The notes under the pieces are model-generated. The model did no database searches. It was not told the origin of the DNA and saw only the letters and a list, made by a program, of their open reading frames with translations. Shown piece by piece: positions 12,153 to 22,700 of a stretch of 64,000 bases of DNA; the first letter of the stretch is position 1, and each line of letters starts with the position of its first letter. Origin of the DNA: Guillardia theta CCMP2712. Lineage: Eukaryota > Cryptophyceae > Pyrenomonadales > Geminigeraceae. Made by a program: the position numbers and the translations under genes. The DNA is taken from contig NW_005434670.1 of assembly GCF_000315625.1 (NCBI RefSeq), forward strand, positions 1,120,035 through 1,184,034, given 5' to 3'.

Positions 12153-13428
12153 ATGACTGGAGCACGCAGCAGGTTTGACTTCACCGTCTTCCTCTCCATC
12201 ATGTGAGCTCATCAAACAATTTGGAGGTGTCGCACTGGCTAAGGAAAGAGGGAATCGAACCCTGGAACGAACAGGAATACTTCTTGCACCTGAAAGAGCA
12301 TGAGATCGATGGTTACATGCTGTTGTCGCTGAAAGAAGAAGATATGCTACATGTCCTTGATCCTAGAATGAAGCAGGAAAGACCAGGTAGACTCTTCACG
12401 ACTGACTTTACTCCTGTGATGTTTCTTCGCTCATCCCGAGCAGATGAGTTCGATCGGAATCTCTTACGGCTCAAGACTAGTCTCGGGGAGTTGAAGGAGG
12501 CGATTGCATATAACCCGATCAGTTTCTGGGAGTATCGCATCGCTCACAGGAGAAACTCTGCCTTCTTTTTGGTGACTGCCGTGCCTCTCAGATTGTTCCT
12601 ACAGGTGGACTGTACGATCTGACGACGTGGAAACAGATCGGCCTGTGCATAGGTCCTCGAGTAACGCTGTTGTACCTGATGTTCTTTGAGAAGCGCGTTT
12701 TCCTTCTTCTGTTGGGCAATCAGGGGTGAGCCTGTTGATTTTCAGTCTCTTGTTAGAATTGATTTCATGCGTCCAGTCTTTCTGTTCTCTCTCTGCTCCT
12801 GATCCTTATCTTCCCGAATCTTGCCATTGGTCTACATCTCAGGTTAGTTTGATTGCTTAGAATTCTACCAAACATGATCAAGTTCTCAGTCAAGTCTGGA
12901 GGCATTTTCCTTTCGTCATCGTGCTTCTCAGCGTCTCTCACTTGCTCGTCTTCCTTGGAAACTTGTATAACGATGCCTCCATGGGATTCTCAAGTGTGTC
13001 ATGACAACTTTTCAGAGGTCTGTTAATAATTGGGCGCAGGCAATGTAGTCAAAGAAGCTTTGAAAGCTGATCTACTTCGCTGTGGCATTCTTCTCGCTCT
13101 CTACGTAACTCTCATGAACTCTGTGTGGTGGCTCATCGATCTGTATGTGTGCATTGCTATCATCTACCAGGAAAGATGGTTTGCTTGCTTCTGCTAGGGT
13201 TGACTGTCTGTCCATCAGGTCATACAGGGTATAATTATGGCGCAATTTCTCCGACGAACAGTAGACCTTTCACAGTTTTATCATGAGCTCAGGGTGTTGG
13301 TAATAGCTTTCTCATTCAAGTGTTCGCCCCTGACTCTGTTTATAGAAGGGTATTCTCCTGTCAGCCAACACCAGGCTGTCACGAAAGATTCTGTCGAAGA
13401 AGAAGTGAAGGGTCATCTGACATGTTAA
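12153..13428 (+). CDS. SAM-domain multi-pass membrane protein
   Basis: Proposed exons: 12153-12185, 12227-12571, 12637-12725, 12777-12842, 12890-12993, 13040-13146 and 13219-13428. Introns are 41-72 nt and all phases agree (about 317 residues). A further in-frame intron at 12387-12443 is possible. The first exon is the weakest call; without it no ATG precedes the domain. Residues about 12-70 match a sterile alpha motif: VSHWLRKEGI, then FLHLKEHEIDGYMLLSLKE. A charged linker follows (NLLRLKTSLGELKEAI), then FWEYRIAHRR and hydrophobic segments from the exons at 12637, 12777, 12890 and 13040 (for example SVLSLLLILIFPNLAIGLHL), so four or so membrane helices. SAM domains mediate oligomerisation, so a self-assembling membrane protein is inferred. 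The gene ends 25 bp from the convergent phosphatase gene. The membrane family is not recognised. Confidence 0.65.
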
Positions 13429-13453
13429 TTCTGAATACATGCGTTAAGAACAG

Positions 13454-16400
13454 CTAGCTAGAAGGGGCTTCATCGGGCTTCCAAGGCGTCCCGTCAGACG
13501 TTTGCAGGTCCGACAAGTCCAGCTGGACTGAGACGAATTCCTCGTCCTTGGCCAGCCTCTTGAGTGCCTGTTCCTGGTACGCAGGGCTCGTAGCAGCAAG
13601 CACGAGGTTGGATGCAATGTGTTGCGAGTCGACTTTGAGGGACCAGGAGCCTGGAAACATCTCCTCCATGCCTTCACGGATGTCGTCCTCCATCACCTGC
13701 CCTCGGTCACTCTCGCTCGCGCACTCCACCCTCAACCTGACACAGCGTCCAAAAGAAGTTGGCTCCCAGCGCGTGATCGCGGGCGATCATGTCTTGCACA
13801 GCAAGCGGCGGAAGCTCCAGGATCACAGCTTTCTCTGTGGCTGTGGCGACGAATCGACCGGAAACCTGAAAGTCGTCAGGTCGAAAGCTCGAACGCGCGA
13901 CTGACCGTCTGCTCCACGAATTCAGTCGAGCCAAAACACCAGCCATCAAGGATTCTCCTGAAGACGCTCCCATCCCTTGTGAGCTTGATGCTCCCAGTCC
14001 GGACGACAAAGAGAGAGTCTGTTGTGGACCCTTCCTTCAAGACCTGCCCTTTCCTTAGCTGGTGGACTCTTGCACACTTCTCGAAGATTCTTGTCATGTG
14101 CGGCCTATCGAAAGGCCTTTCCCTCTGCCTCTCCCGCAGTTCTTTTCCTCTCTTGCAAAGATTCAGGAGGAGGGAGTAGATTTGCTGCAGGCGATGCTCG
14201 CCATGGAAAGTCAAGTCCATCTCTCGAAGGTTAGCGAGCTGCACACCGAGCTGTCACTGACGGCAATCACAGATCAGGACTGACCAGCTCTAACCCTTGG
14301 ATTCTTTCTCCTTGAATTTGCAACGTTACCGTGTTGTGCACGCCTTCGGTCTTGTAGAAAACGCTGCCACCACTCGCTCACCTCTACATTCACAGAATGA
14401 TAGGTTACCTCAAGAGTTGGTCGATTCTTATGTGCTCAGCGGCAGTTGAAACATACGGCCCGAAGATCTCGGTGTCTAAGATGATGCTGTTAGACATGAG
14501 GATGATTCTCAACTTGATCTTGTTGATCTTTCCCGAAGTATCTTTCTGTATGCACATACACTTGGAAGCAAGCAGAATCTTCTCATTGACGGGTATGCCG
14601 AAGTTTGAGATCAGGTGCGTTCTCAACTTCTCTAGTTCGTCATCCAAGTACATCACAGACTGCCTGTCATTGAAAGCTTTCAATCCAGCGTGTCGAATCA
14701 TGTCAATCCTGGTCCTGGATAGCTGATGGGCAAGCTTCAGCGCCAGGCCCTGGTAGAACTTGAAGAGGTCTTCGTTGGGCAGCCCTCGGATCGCTATCTC
14801 TGACATTGAGATGTGTTGTCCGGACGAATCGAAACTGGCGTGCGGCCCCGTGACGCCTCTGTCGTCACTAACTGGCAGGTAGCACTTGGAAACGCGGGGG
14901 GAGAGAGGTTGAGCAGGGTCCTCAAGAAACCTCCCCATCCTTGGTTGCACTTCCACGTTTTCCTTCTCCAAGATGAGGACCTCTACGTCACAACGTGCTC
15001 GAAACTCCATGGACCCCAGGCCTCGTAGAAACTGAGAAGAGCCGAGGATGCTGTTGATTCCCAGCATGGTGAGACATGGCTTGCGGATTGAGTTTTGTGA
15101 AGAGACTTCCTTGTCAGGTACATTGGAGCCGAGCGGATGATTTGCATGCGATGGGTCATGAATTTCTTGAATGATCCCTTGCACTGAACCTTGAGTGATC
15201 TGAACAAGCAATGTTATCTGGCTCATCAAAGTCAATGATTGGCTTACCAACAACAATTTACGTTGAACGTCTTGTTCAGACAGCACTGTTTCCCCTGCCT
15301 TGTACTGAGCTTTCGTACCGTTGAGGAATGACTTGTAGAACGAGGTTTCAATTCCTGTCAGCTCATGATTCTCTAAGTTTGGCTCGAGATGCAGCTCAAT
15401 CTGTTCAACACCATCAGTTAGAAGAAGGAGAATGATTGTTGGAAGAGCTTACCCGAAAATCATTCTCAACTTGCTTCATTTTCTGCATCAGATCGATCTT
15501 TGATTTTCGAAAGACGAGCTTTGTGGTTTCTGGATAAAACGCAGTGTTGAAAACCTGCGAACAATCAGGACCGAGCAAGGGAGTGTAAAACGAGAGGTCA
15601 CCAGGAAGAAAGCATGCTTCCTGTTGAGCTCAGAGGTACTTGAGTTCTGCTTGTGGAAGTAGAAGTCGATCCGCGTGTCTCCCCAGATGATCACGTTGGC
15701 AGGTATCGTGACCAGGGCTCCGAGATCGTTGCCAATCACATGCGCATCTTTACTTGACCTCCCCGAGTCGTAGACCACGTATCTCATGCACCTGACGGAG
15801 AACGAGAGGTACCAGGGCCGCTTCATGTGGCTCTTCATGACCGGGATCTTCAGATGCGTCAGCATCACCTCTCGCAGACTCAGCGGGTCTATCCCGCTAT
15901 AGAGCATCGCCTCTACGTAGTGTACATATCTAATCTGGCTGGGCCCCTCGGGCCCCTGGTTTCCCACCTTCCCCCTGAACAGGCTCATAAACTTCGGAGC
16001 GCTGTCTTCGTCTTGCTCCTCCGCATCTCCAAAGCCTGAATCAGGGTCATACTTCTCTGTGCGTCGGAAGGTGAATAGCTCCATGGCGTCTATGGCGCAT
16101 CTCCTGTGACCCGTCCAGAGAAGAAGAGCTGCGATCATCGTGCCTGTCCGCCCTTTGCCGCCTTTGCAGTGGACCACTATCGTGTTGTTATGGTGGGCCT
16201 TCAGCCAGTTCGAGGCTTCTTCGCAGAATTGGATCAACTCTGACATAAGGGGAGGAGCATGATCTTCGAAGGGAATCCGCTGAACCTGATTGAAGAGCAT
16301 TTGCGGGTGATAGTTCCCCATGACTCCGTCGGAGCTGATGTACGTATCGCAAAGGTTGAACACGAAGAAAGAACCATAGTGATGAAGAGAGAGAAATCTG

Positions 16401-18635
16401 CAGGTGAGGAGTGACTTCAGAGACAGTGACAGAGGAGGTTCAACGGGAGGACCTCGAGACGATGTGGATATCATTGCGGTATGCCGTGTGTCCACCGAAA
16501 CAAGGAGCTGACATAGCAATCTAAATCGTGAAAGTCAGACCCTCACAAAACTTGGAAGACGTGAACCAACAATTCTGTTCGTGATGTAAGTGAGATCTAA
16601 ATCAAACCCGTGCTTCGTGTATCTTCTTCGGTTCTGCGAGACTGCGCTGCGAAGGCGTTTGGTTACATTTCCACTCAGTTTTCGAGCCTTCCTCAGATTA
16701 ATCAGCACGCGTGCAACTCGCAGCCCAACAGCTATTCGAGAAATGACTCTCAGAGTGGTTGTGGCTTGTCGGGTACGATCGATGTTTCCACTTTTCTGGT
16801 TCAAAATGCCCGTCCGAGTATCTAGCAGGAGACAAGTCAAGTTCTGATAGACAGAAACAACATTTTTCACCGAATATGATGTACTTGAGTGCTGCCATCA
16901 CCACTGAACCAAATATGACGATGAAATCGAATCTGAAGGATCAAATGTCAGCTACAAACTTTGTTGATCTCACAAATGTCTACATGTTCCATATACTCCA
17001 GAAGAATTGATGTCTTTTAGCAATCATTCTGAGTGATAGCTCGATGACGAAGCAAGAAAGAACAAAGACTGTCAATGCCACTTGAGCGATTGGATCAGGC
17101 TCACCATCAGGCACAGGATAAACGATTTGAAAGAAAATCAAGCTCATGGAATCAAGTACGACAAGTGACATCACAAAAATGTTGACAGTCAGTGACTCCA
17201 TCCACTCAGCAAGCTTTTCTCGCCAATAGGTGTCAGACTCGAGGGTAGAAATCTCCTGGTCAAATCCTTCAAGGAAAGAAACCTCTTCTTCGATTGGATT
17301 CATCGGGGATCGAGTGAAATTTGAAGTCTGATTCGCAATTATTGAACTCTTGGCCAAACGAAAACTCTTCCCTAACTTAATGATGCCTTCACTACATTCC
17401 AGTGTATCCCTGAGCGTCGGCGGTTTCCATATTTGAAGCATCTCATACTTTTTGCGAGCACGAAATTTCAAGGTTAAGGTTGTATACATGCCATCGAACC
17501 CAGAAACATCTACTCCATACATGTCTTGGATTCTTGTTGTTATTGTCGTACCTTCATCTTTCAGAGCCCCATTAAGTACATCACGTAATGGAATGATGCA
17601 GCCGCCGATGAACTGCGACCCCGCGATCAAATTCCAGTCAAAACACTGCAGGGTAAAGGCTGGACCAATCGTCTCAGTCCCTATAGCCATCAATGCACCA
17701 GTGGCCTGAATAGAGTGGACGAAAAAGGTGAAAGTTTCATTCCAGCTGCAGTCGTACGTGTTGTTCTTGACGAGAGTCTTGTATTTAACGTCGTTGAAAG
17801 TTATTGCGCATAAGGGATCACATTTCTCGTGTGGGAGCGAATCCATTTTGGGAAAGTGGTTCCCCTCAGCAATCGTGACATCCACATTGAGGTGAAGGGC
17901 CGGAGGCCTTGCACGCTCGTCTGGCGGCATACCATCCTCAGTCACGTCACGCATTTCGATGGCAGTCTTGACGAAATGTGGATACAACTTCTCCTCATTG
18001 TACGATGGACGACGTGAACATAGATTCGAGATTGGTGATGAGATGCCATGCTCTGAATCCGTGTGTCCATTGCTCTTAGTCTCGTGTAATTCCATCTGAT
18101 CGCCCTGAATGATCATGAAAACTCTGTACCACAAGTCAACAGTTGACTGCCTGTCAAAATGCAAAACTACGGAAATTTGCGAGACTGCATCTCTGATTTC
18201 AAGCACTAGGCCTCCCTGACTTAAGGATGCCTTGGCTACATTTAGTTCCAAGTAGGTTTTCGTCTCGTGCCTCGTACAATGATCATTGGAGGTTTCTAGA
18301 TCTCGGATGATCATCAGCTCTTCGGAAGACATGACTGTGACAGAGTAGTGCGAGTCTTTGCGACTCTGGTCTGGAAACGAACAAAAGATTACATCAGACA
18401 AGTTCATGCCGGTCTGTTGAGTTGGAGTGACGCAAATGTGATGACGGTCGTCAACAGCATGTTTCAATCTTGTATTTGTTAAGATGGTCTCTGGCTCACT
18501 CTTGGAAACACCAGAGTCATTATCGACGGCACGATTACCTGGTACAAATCCTTTCCTTAGTCGGACTTTCGGGGAAAAGTGAATGAAGTAACTTTGGGCA
18601 TGTTCTAACGTCTCTTCTTTTCGTAAGGAAACCAT
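13454..18635 (-). CDS. Voltage-sensing PTEN-type phosphatase with extra PH-like, C2, cNBD and GRAM-like domains
   Basis: Twelve exons on the minus strand: 16984-18635, 16871-16932, 16552-16821, 16453-16507, 15602-16397, 15453-15554, 15248-15400, 14409-15199, 14285-14363, 13906-14238, 13737-13865 and 13454-13696. They sum to exactly 1,555 codons. Order of domains: a PH-like region (about 115-200); a C2 domain (about 250-400); a voltage-sensor domain (about 480-620) with WNIFDFIVIFGS in S3 and an Arg-rich S4 (LRVISRIAVGLRVARVLINL); the linker RRYTKHGFDLDLTYIT, typical of voltage-sensing phosphatases; a phosphatase domain with P-loop HCKGGKGRTG (Cys about 757, Arg about 763); the PTEN-type C2; a cyclic-nucleotide-binding-like fold (about 1010-1190); a GRAM-like domain (about 1229-1345); and a second cyclic-nucleotide-binding-like fold (about 1375-1490). 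Known members dephosphorylate phosphoinositides on depolarisation. The donor at 16551 is the least certain boundary. The PH and GRAM calls are weaker than the core. Confidence 0.88.
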
Positions 18636-18642
18636 CGAGTCG

Positions 18643-18716
18643 TTGTCTCTGTTTGTTCAGCACAAGCTTGTCTCTGTTTGTTCAGCACAAGGTTGTCTCC
18701 TGTTGTTCAGCACAAG
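18643..18716. repeat. Three tandem 25-bp repeats just upstream of the phosphatase start codon
   Basis: Three near-identical 25-bp units start at 18643, 18668 and 18693, with core TTGTCTCTGTTTGTTCAG followed by CACAAG. The third unit differs by a small change within the CTCTG part. The array begins 8 bp upstream of the ATG of the minus-strand gene, so it would lie in its leader or proximal promoter. No function is known. Confidence 0.85.
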
Positions 18717-19099
18717 TCGACTACATGACGGTGTAGTCCCCATTTTTTACAAGATTAAAATCGGGGGATGCGACAATGACCATGCTTTTCATCCGGATTC
18801 ACCATGTGGAGACTCACCCGGAACTCGGAAGCCGGGCGGCCTGGTACCGGGCCAGTGGAGAGAGAACCGCCGGGCGGCCGGTCTCAGTGATCAGGGCCCG
18901 GGCCGTGACCGTCCGACACCGTCAGTGGCACGGTGCTGAGTGACGGTGGGTCCGGCCCGGCGGCCCGGCTGAGATTATGAGAGATTGATTTAAATTTTCT
19001 AAGAAGTATGCAAAGGAGATCTCATCAAGCTCTGAACTTCCGAAGATGTGAAGTTTCAAGTTTGATTTGAAGTAAAGATAGCTTGTTGAGATTGTAGAC

Positions 19100-19480
19100 A
19101 TGAAATTCTACCTGTTCTGCTGTGATCTTTTTGAAGTCTTCCTCTGTAACATCCGCAAGATTGATTCGATGACCAAGTCCTTTGGTACAACTTTTTTAAC
19201 TTTCTGAATGAATGTGTCCAAGTCGACGAATTTTTCAATCTGTTTCAAGTGTCCGAGCAAAGTAACTGGTTGTGTTTTGAATTCATCCTCATCCCATTAG
19301 TTGTTTGACTTCAAACTTGACGATTTTCTGTTTGTATGTTTCACGATTTTCGTAAACACTCCGATTGCAAGGCTTGTAGAGTTGAAAGTTCTTGAGCCTT
19401 GAAAACCAAACGGCCCTCCGGCGACCATGAAGTCAATATCTGTGGAGTTCACTGGAATGAAAGTTTGCAATAATACCTTT
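19100..19480 (-). pseudogene. Possible remnant of an unidentified gene
   Basis: The minus strand reads as coding-like in short segments (FIPVNSTDIDFMVAGGPF, TYKQKIVKFEVKQLMG, GHLKQIEKFVDLDTFIQKV, GLGHRINLADVTEEDF). They are separated by frame changes and stops that typical 45-55 nt introns do not clearly explain. This suggests a frameshifted fragment. Unannotated introns or a chance pattern are alternatives. No family is recognised. Confidence 0.25.
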
Positions 19481-19512
19481 CAAAGTTAAGCTAAAAATCA
19501 GTACGAGGACAA
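19481..19512. repeat. Dispersed AT-rich repeat, copy 1
   Basis: AAGTTAAGCTAAAAATCAG continuing into TACGAGGACAA. The same word occurs at 51093-51126 and 53050-53082 with one or two changes. A GC-rich patch lies about 0.5-0.7 kb away (18800-18975). Confidence 0.75.
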
Positions 19513-19777
19513 TCAATGAGGTCCGAACTACTTCCGTGACTCAAAGTTTAATTAAAAAAATTATAGAAGCTTTCACTCTAATAAAAAAAGGTCATGCTTC
19601 CGTTGCGCTATCCCGAATGAATTGCAGGATTTTGAGGCGGATCCTCTTCGCGCGCTCGTTCGCCGCAATGCAGTACTAGTATGCCGGAAAGCACAACTAG
19701 ACGCCAATCGTATGAACACTTCAAGTTTGCAGTATGAAGACCTGAGTGACTCTTGTGCTTATTAAGGAGCAGATATC

Positions 19778-22700
19778 ATGTCCAGATCAATCCTTCTATT
19801 ATTTCTCATTCAGCTTTGTACTCATAGTTGCTTCGGCGCCCAATTCTTGTTGAAACAAATCTATCAATCCAACCCTTTGGCTGGAGCCTCAAATGATCTC
19901 ACGATTCTTTTCTCAGTTGATGAAAACATGTATTCGCAGAACAGTTCAGTGATCACGATCTCAGGACTTAGCGGCGCGGCTGCATCAAATCCAGTTACTC
20001 TCAGTGGCAACGGGTCTTCATTGTTCACTCCAACTTGGAATAGTTTGAACGAATCATTAGAGCTGAGCCTAATTGGAGAAACATTGGCATCAGACGTTAC
20101 TTATGCGATCTCGTTTTCGGTCAGGAATCCACAATATTCGCAAGTTTCCCCCAATATTTTCATTCAAGCCGCTGGTACATATGACATCAGTGCTGTAAAT
20201 ATGGATTTCCTTTCAACAGATGCCTTTGGAGTCTCGTCTGGAAGTTCAGCTTTGTACATTATTGAAGCAAATTTTGATTTAAAGACAATATGGCAAGGGA
20301 CTCCTGTACCTTCAAGATTGAATGCAATCACGGTTTCATTGAAGCTGAATTGCTACCTTCCGCAGAGCTCCAAATTAACCATTCAAGGCTTGATCGCCAC
20401 ACAAACAACAGATGACTCTGCATTAAGCATTCAGTCGATTGCTGATGCTTTTGGAACGAGTGCTGTATGGACCAATTCTGATGGGACTTTGATTTTGACT
20501 CGCGCAAACAATGATGTTCATTCTGGATATTATTTGACTTTCAACCTTACAAACCCTTCTTCCGAACAAAATTCTCCTTCTGTATCCGTGTCTGCAACTA
20601 TAGAATGCGGTGTTTATGATGCAATCATTTCCTCTCAGAACATGAATTTTCTCAATACGCAGCTGTTTGGTGTATCTAACGGGTCAAATCCATTGAAGGT
20701 TGTATCCCCATCATTTTCGCTAAAGACAATACAACAAAACACCCCTATGGCAGGAGCTTCGAATACGATAACAGTCTCAATTTCATTGAACTATGATATT
20801 TATTTGAATACGGCAGTGACGATTTCTGGTTTGGTCAATTCTAGGACTGAAAGCAACTCTCTTTCTGCAGCCTCAAATTATTTACTTTTGACAGCAGAAA
20901 CGTCTTGGACTCAAGCAAGTGGAGAGTTGAGTGTTTACATCGATGATACAATTCTAGCTGGAAGCGTTCTTTCTCTGTACTTTACATTACTGAATCCAGA
21001 AATAGAACAAAGCTCTCCCAGTATATTTTTGTCAATGACGATCTATGACGATGCGGTTGAAATTGCAACCATTTCGCCAACCTCCATGGATAAGCCAGGA
21101 GGTATTTACCTGGGCATCGAAAATGGAACAGATCCTTTAAATATCAAGTTTGATAATCTGTATATGAGTTCAGCGAACATTGTACCCGGTACATCAAGTC
21201 TTATCACTGTTTATGGATCGCAAACTGGATTTGACAGTATCACTCCTTCAACGAGGTTGCACCAAACAACATGCGAAATGACTTCATGGCAGTCAGATAC
21301 ACTGATTATATGTCGAGCACCTGACGGGACTGGAAGGTCAAATCCAATCATTCTATCAATTGGTAACAATGCATTACCCGCAACAATATCCAACGTTTTA
21401 ACATTTGACTCCCCTGAAACCATAGCCCAATCACCAGCCACACTCTTGCAACAAAAAGAGACAACATCAAATGGACCTTGTACTGGGTCAAAACAAATGA
21501 TAATAATAACCGAAACCCTACCAAACAAAGATTACAGCCCAAAATTAACATGGACACCAACAGCTGCTGAATCAACAAAGTGGATATCAAAAACTGCAAT
21601 CCTCGCACAAACTACTTGGGCGATAGGTCATGGGGCAACAATGGGAGCAGTGGTGACGGTAGGGGAGCGGGGGGGCACGGGGACAGAGGGGTGGACGTAC
21701 GGGGGCGGGGAGACGTCCGGGGTAGGAGAGGGAGGGAACGGGGCAGCGACGGGGAGCGCGAGCGTGACGGTAGCAGGGGCAGGGCTGGGGAGCCGGGACG
21801 GGAGCGGGGCAGGGCGGGTAGGGAGCACGGGGTGCGAGGCGAGCGAGTGGAGGTCAGATACATCTGTTTCTGTAATCGCAAGCGCTTCAATATCATCTCT
21901 GGACGATTCTCGTATTTTGATTTCAATTGTACACAGACCGGGTTCTTTGACAGAAGGGTGGACGTACGGGGGCGGGGAGACGTCCGGGGTAGGAGAGGGA
22001 GGGAACGGGGCAGCGACGGGGAGCGCGAGCGTGACGGTAGCAGGGGCAGGGCTGGGGAGCCGGGACGGGAGCGGGGCAGGGCGGGTAGGGAGCACGGGGT
22101 GCGAGGCGAGCGAGTGGAGGTCAGAGACGGCGATAGCGGGTCGGGCGGCAGGGGCCGGGGAGGGGCGGGGGACGGCGGGGGCGGCGGTGACGGTAGGGGA
22201 GCGGGGGGGGCACGGGGGACAGAGGGGTGGACGTACGGGGGCGGGGAGACGTCCGGGGTAGGAGAGGGAGGGAACGGGGCAGCGACGGGGAGCGCGAGCG
22301 TGACGGTAGCAGGGGCAGGGCTGGGGAGCCGGGACGGGAGCGGGGCAGGACGTTTTTTGTTTTCTTCTTCTGAACACAGCGTGTGGTTTTCGGATACCTC
22401 GGTTTCTTGTTTTGTTTGCAGTTCAACGTTTCGTTCTGTTTCTGTTTTATTCTCTATGAATTTGTTTCATGGCACTGTTTCTTCTGTTGTTTCGTTCAAT
22501 GCAGGAATTTTATCCGGGCTCAAGGTATGGAATTCAGGTTCGACTGGTAGTCAAAGCTTCACAGTGGTTGGAGCATTTTTTGGGCACATTTTGACAAGTT
22601 CTCGAACCCGGGCGGGTCAGACTGATTGTGAAAATTCATTTTGGGAATCAGATACTAGCTTGCGATGTTTGCTTTCTGGTAACCTTCATGGATCTGCAAT

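Larger units (their letters stand above)
18717..19777. other. Divergent intergenic region with GC patch, possible gene remnant and dispersed repeat
   Basis: This lies between the divergent phosphatase and giant-protein genes. About 18800-18975 is a GC-rich patch of CCGGGC/GGCCCG words. About 19100-19480 on the minus strand holds short protein-like stretches in changing frames, for example LGHLKQIEKFVDLDTFIQKV, INLADVTEEDFKKITAEQ and VENRETYKQKIVKFEVKQ-like text. These look like pieces of a decayed gene, but I recognise none of them. A dispersed AT-rich repeat is at 19481-19512. The stretch 19540-19580 is A/T-rich. Confidence 0.45.

Noticed and set aside
18643-18716. CRISPR-like array
   Set aside because: The 25-bp units are directly adjacent with no spacers, and the DNA is eukaryotic.
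22185-22230. Programmed ribosomal frameshift in the giant gene
   Set aside because: No slippery site with downstream structure is evident; length differences in G runs between repeat copies explain the two-base change more simply.
21628-22426. Long minus-strand Pro/Ser/Arg-rich ORFs (up to 249 codons) over the GC-rich block
   Set aside because: They are the antisense of the GC-rich repeat copies; the plus strand encodes the IPT-like motif shared with the rest of the giant gene, and GC-rich DNA lacks stops in all frames.
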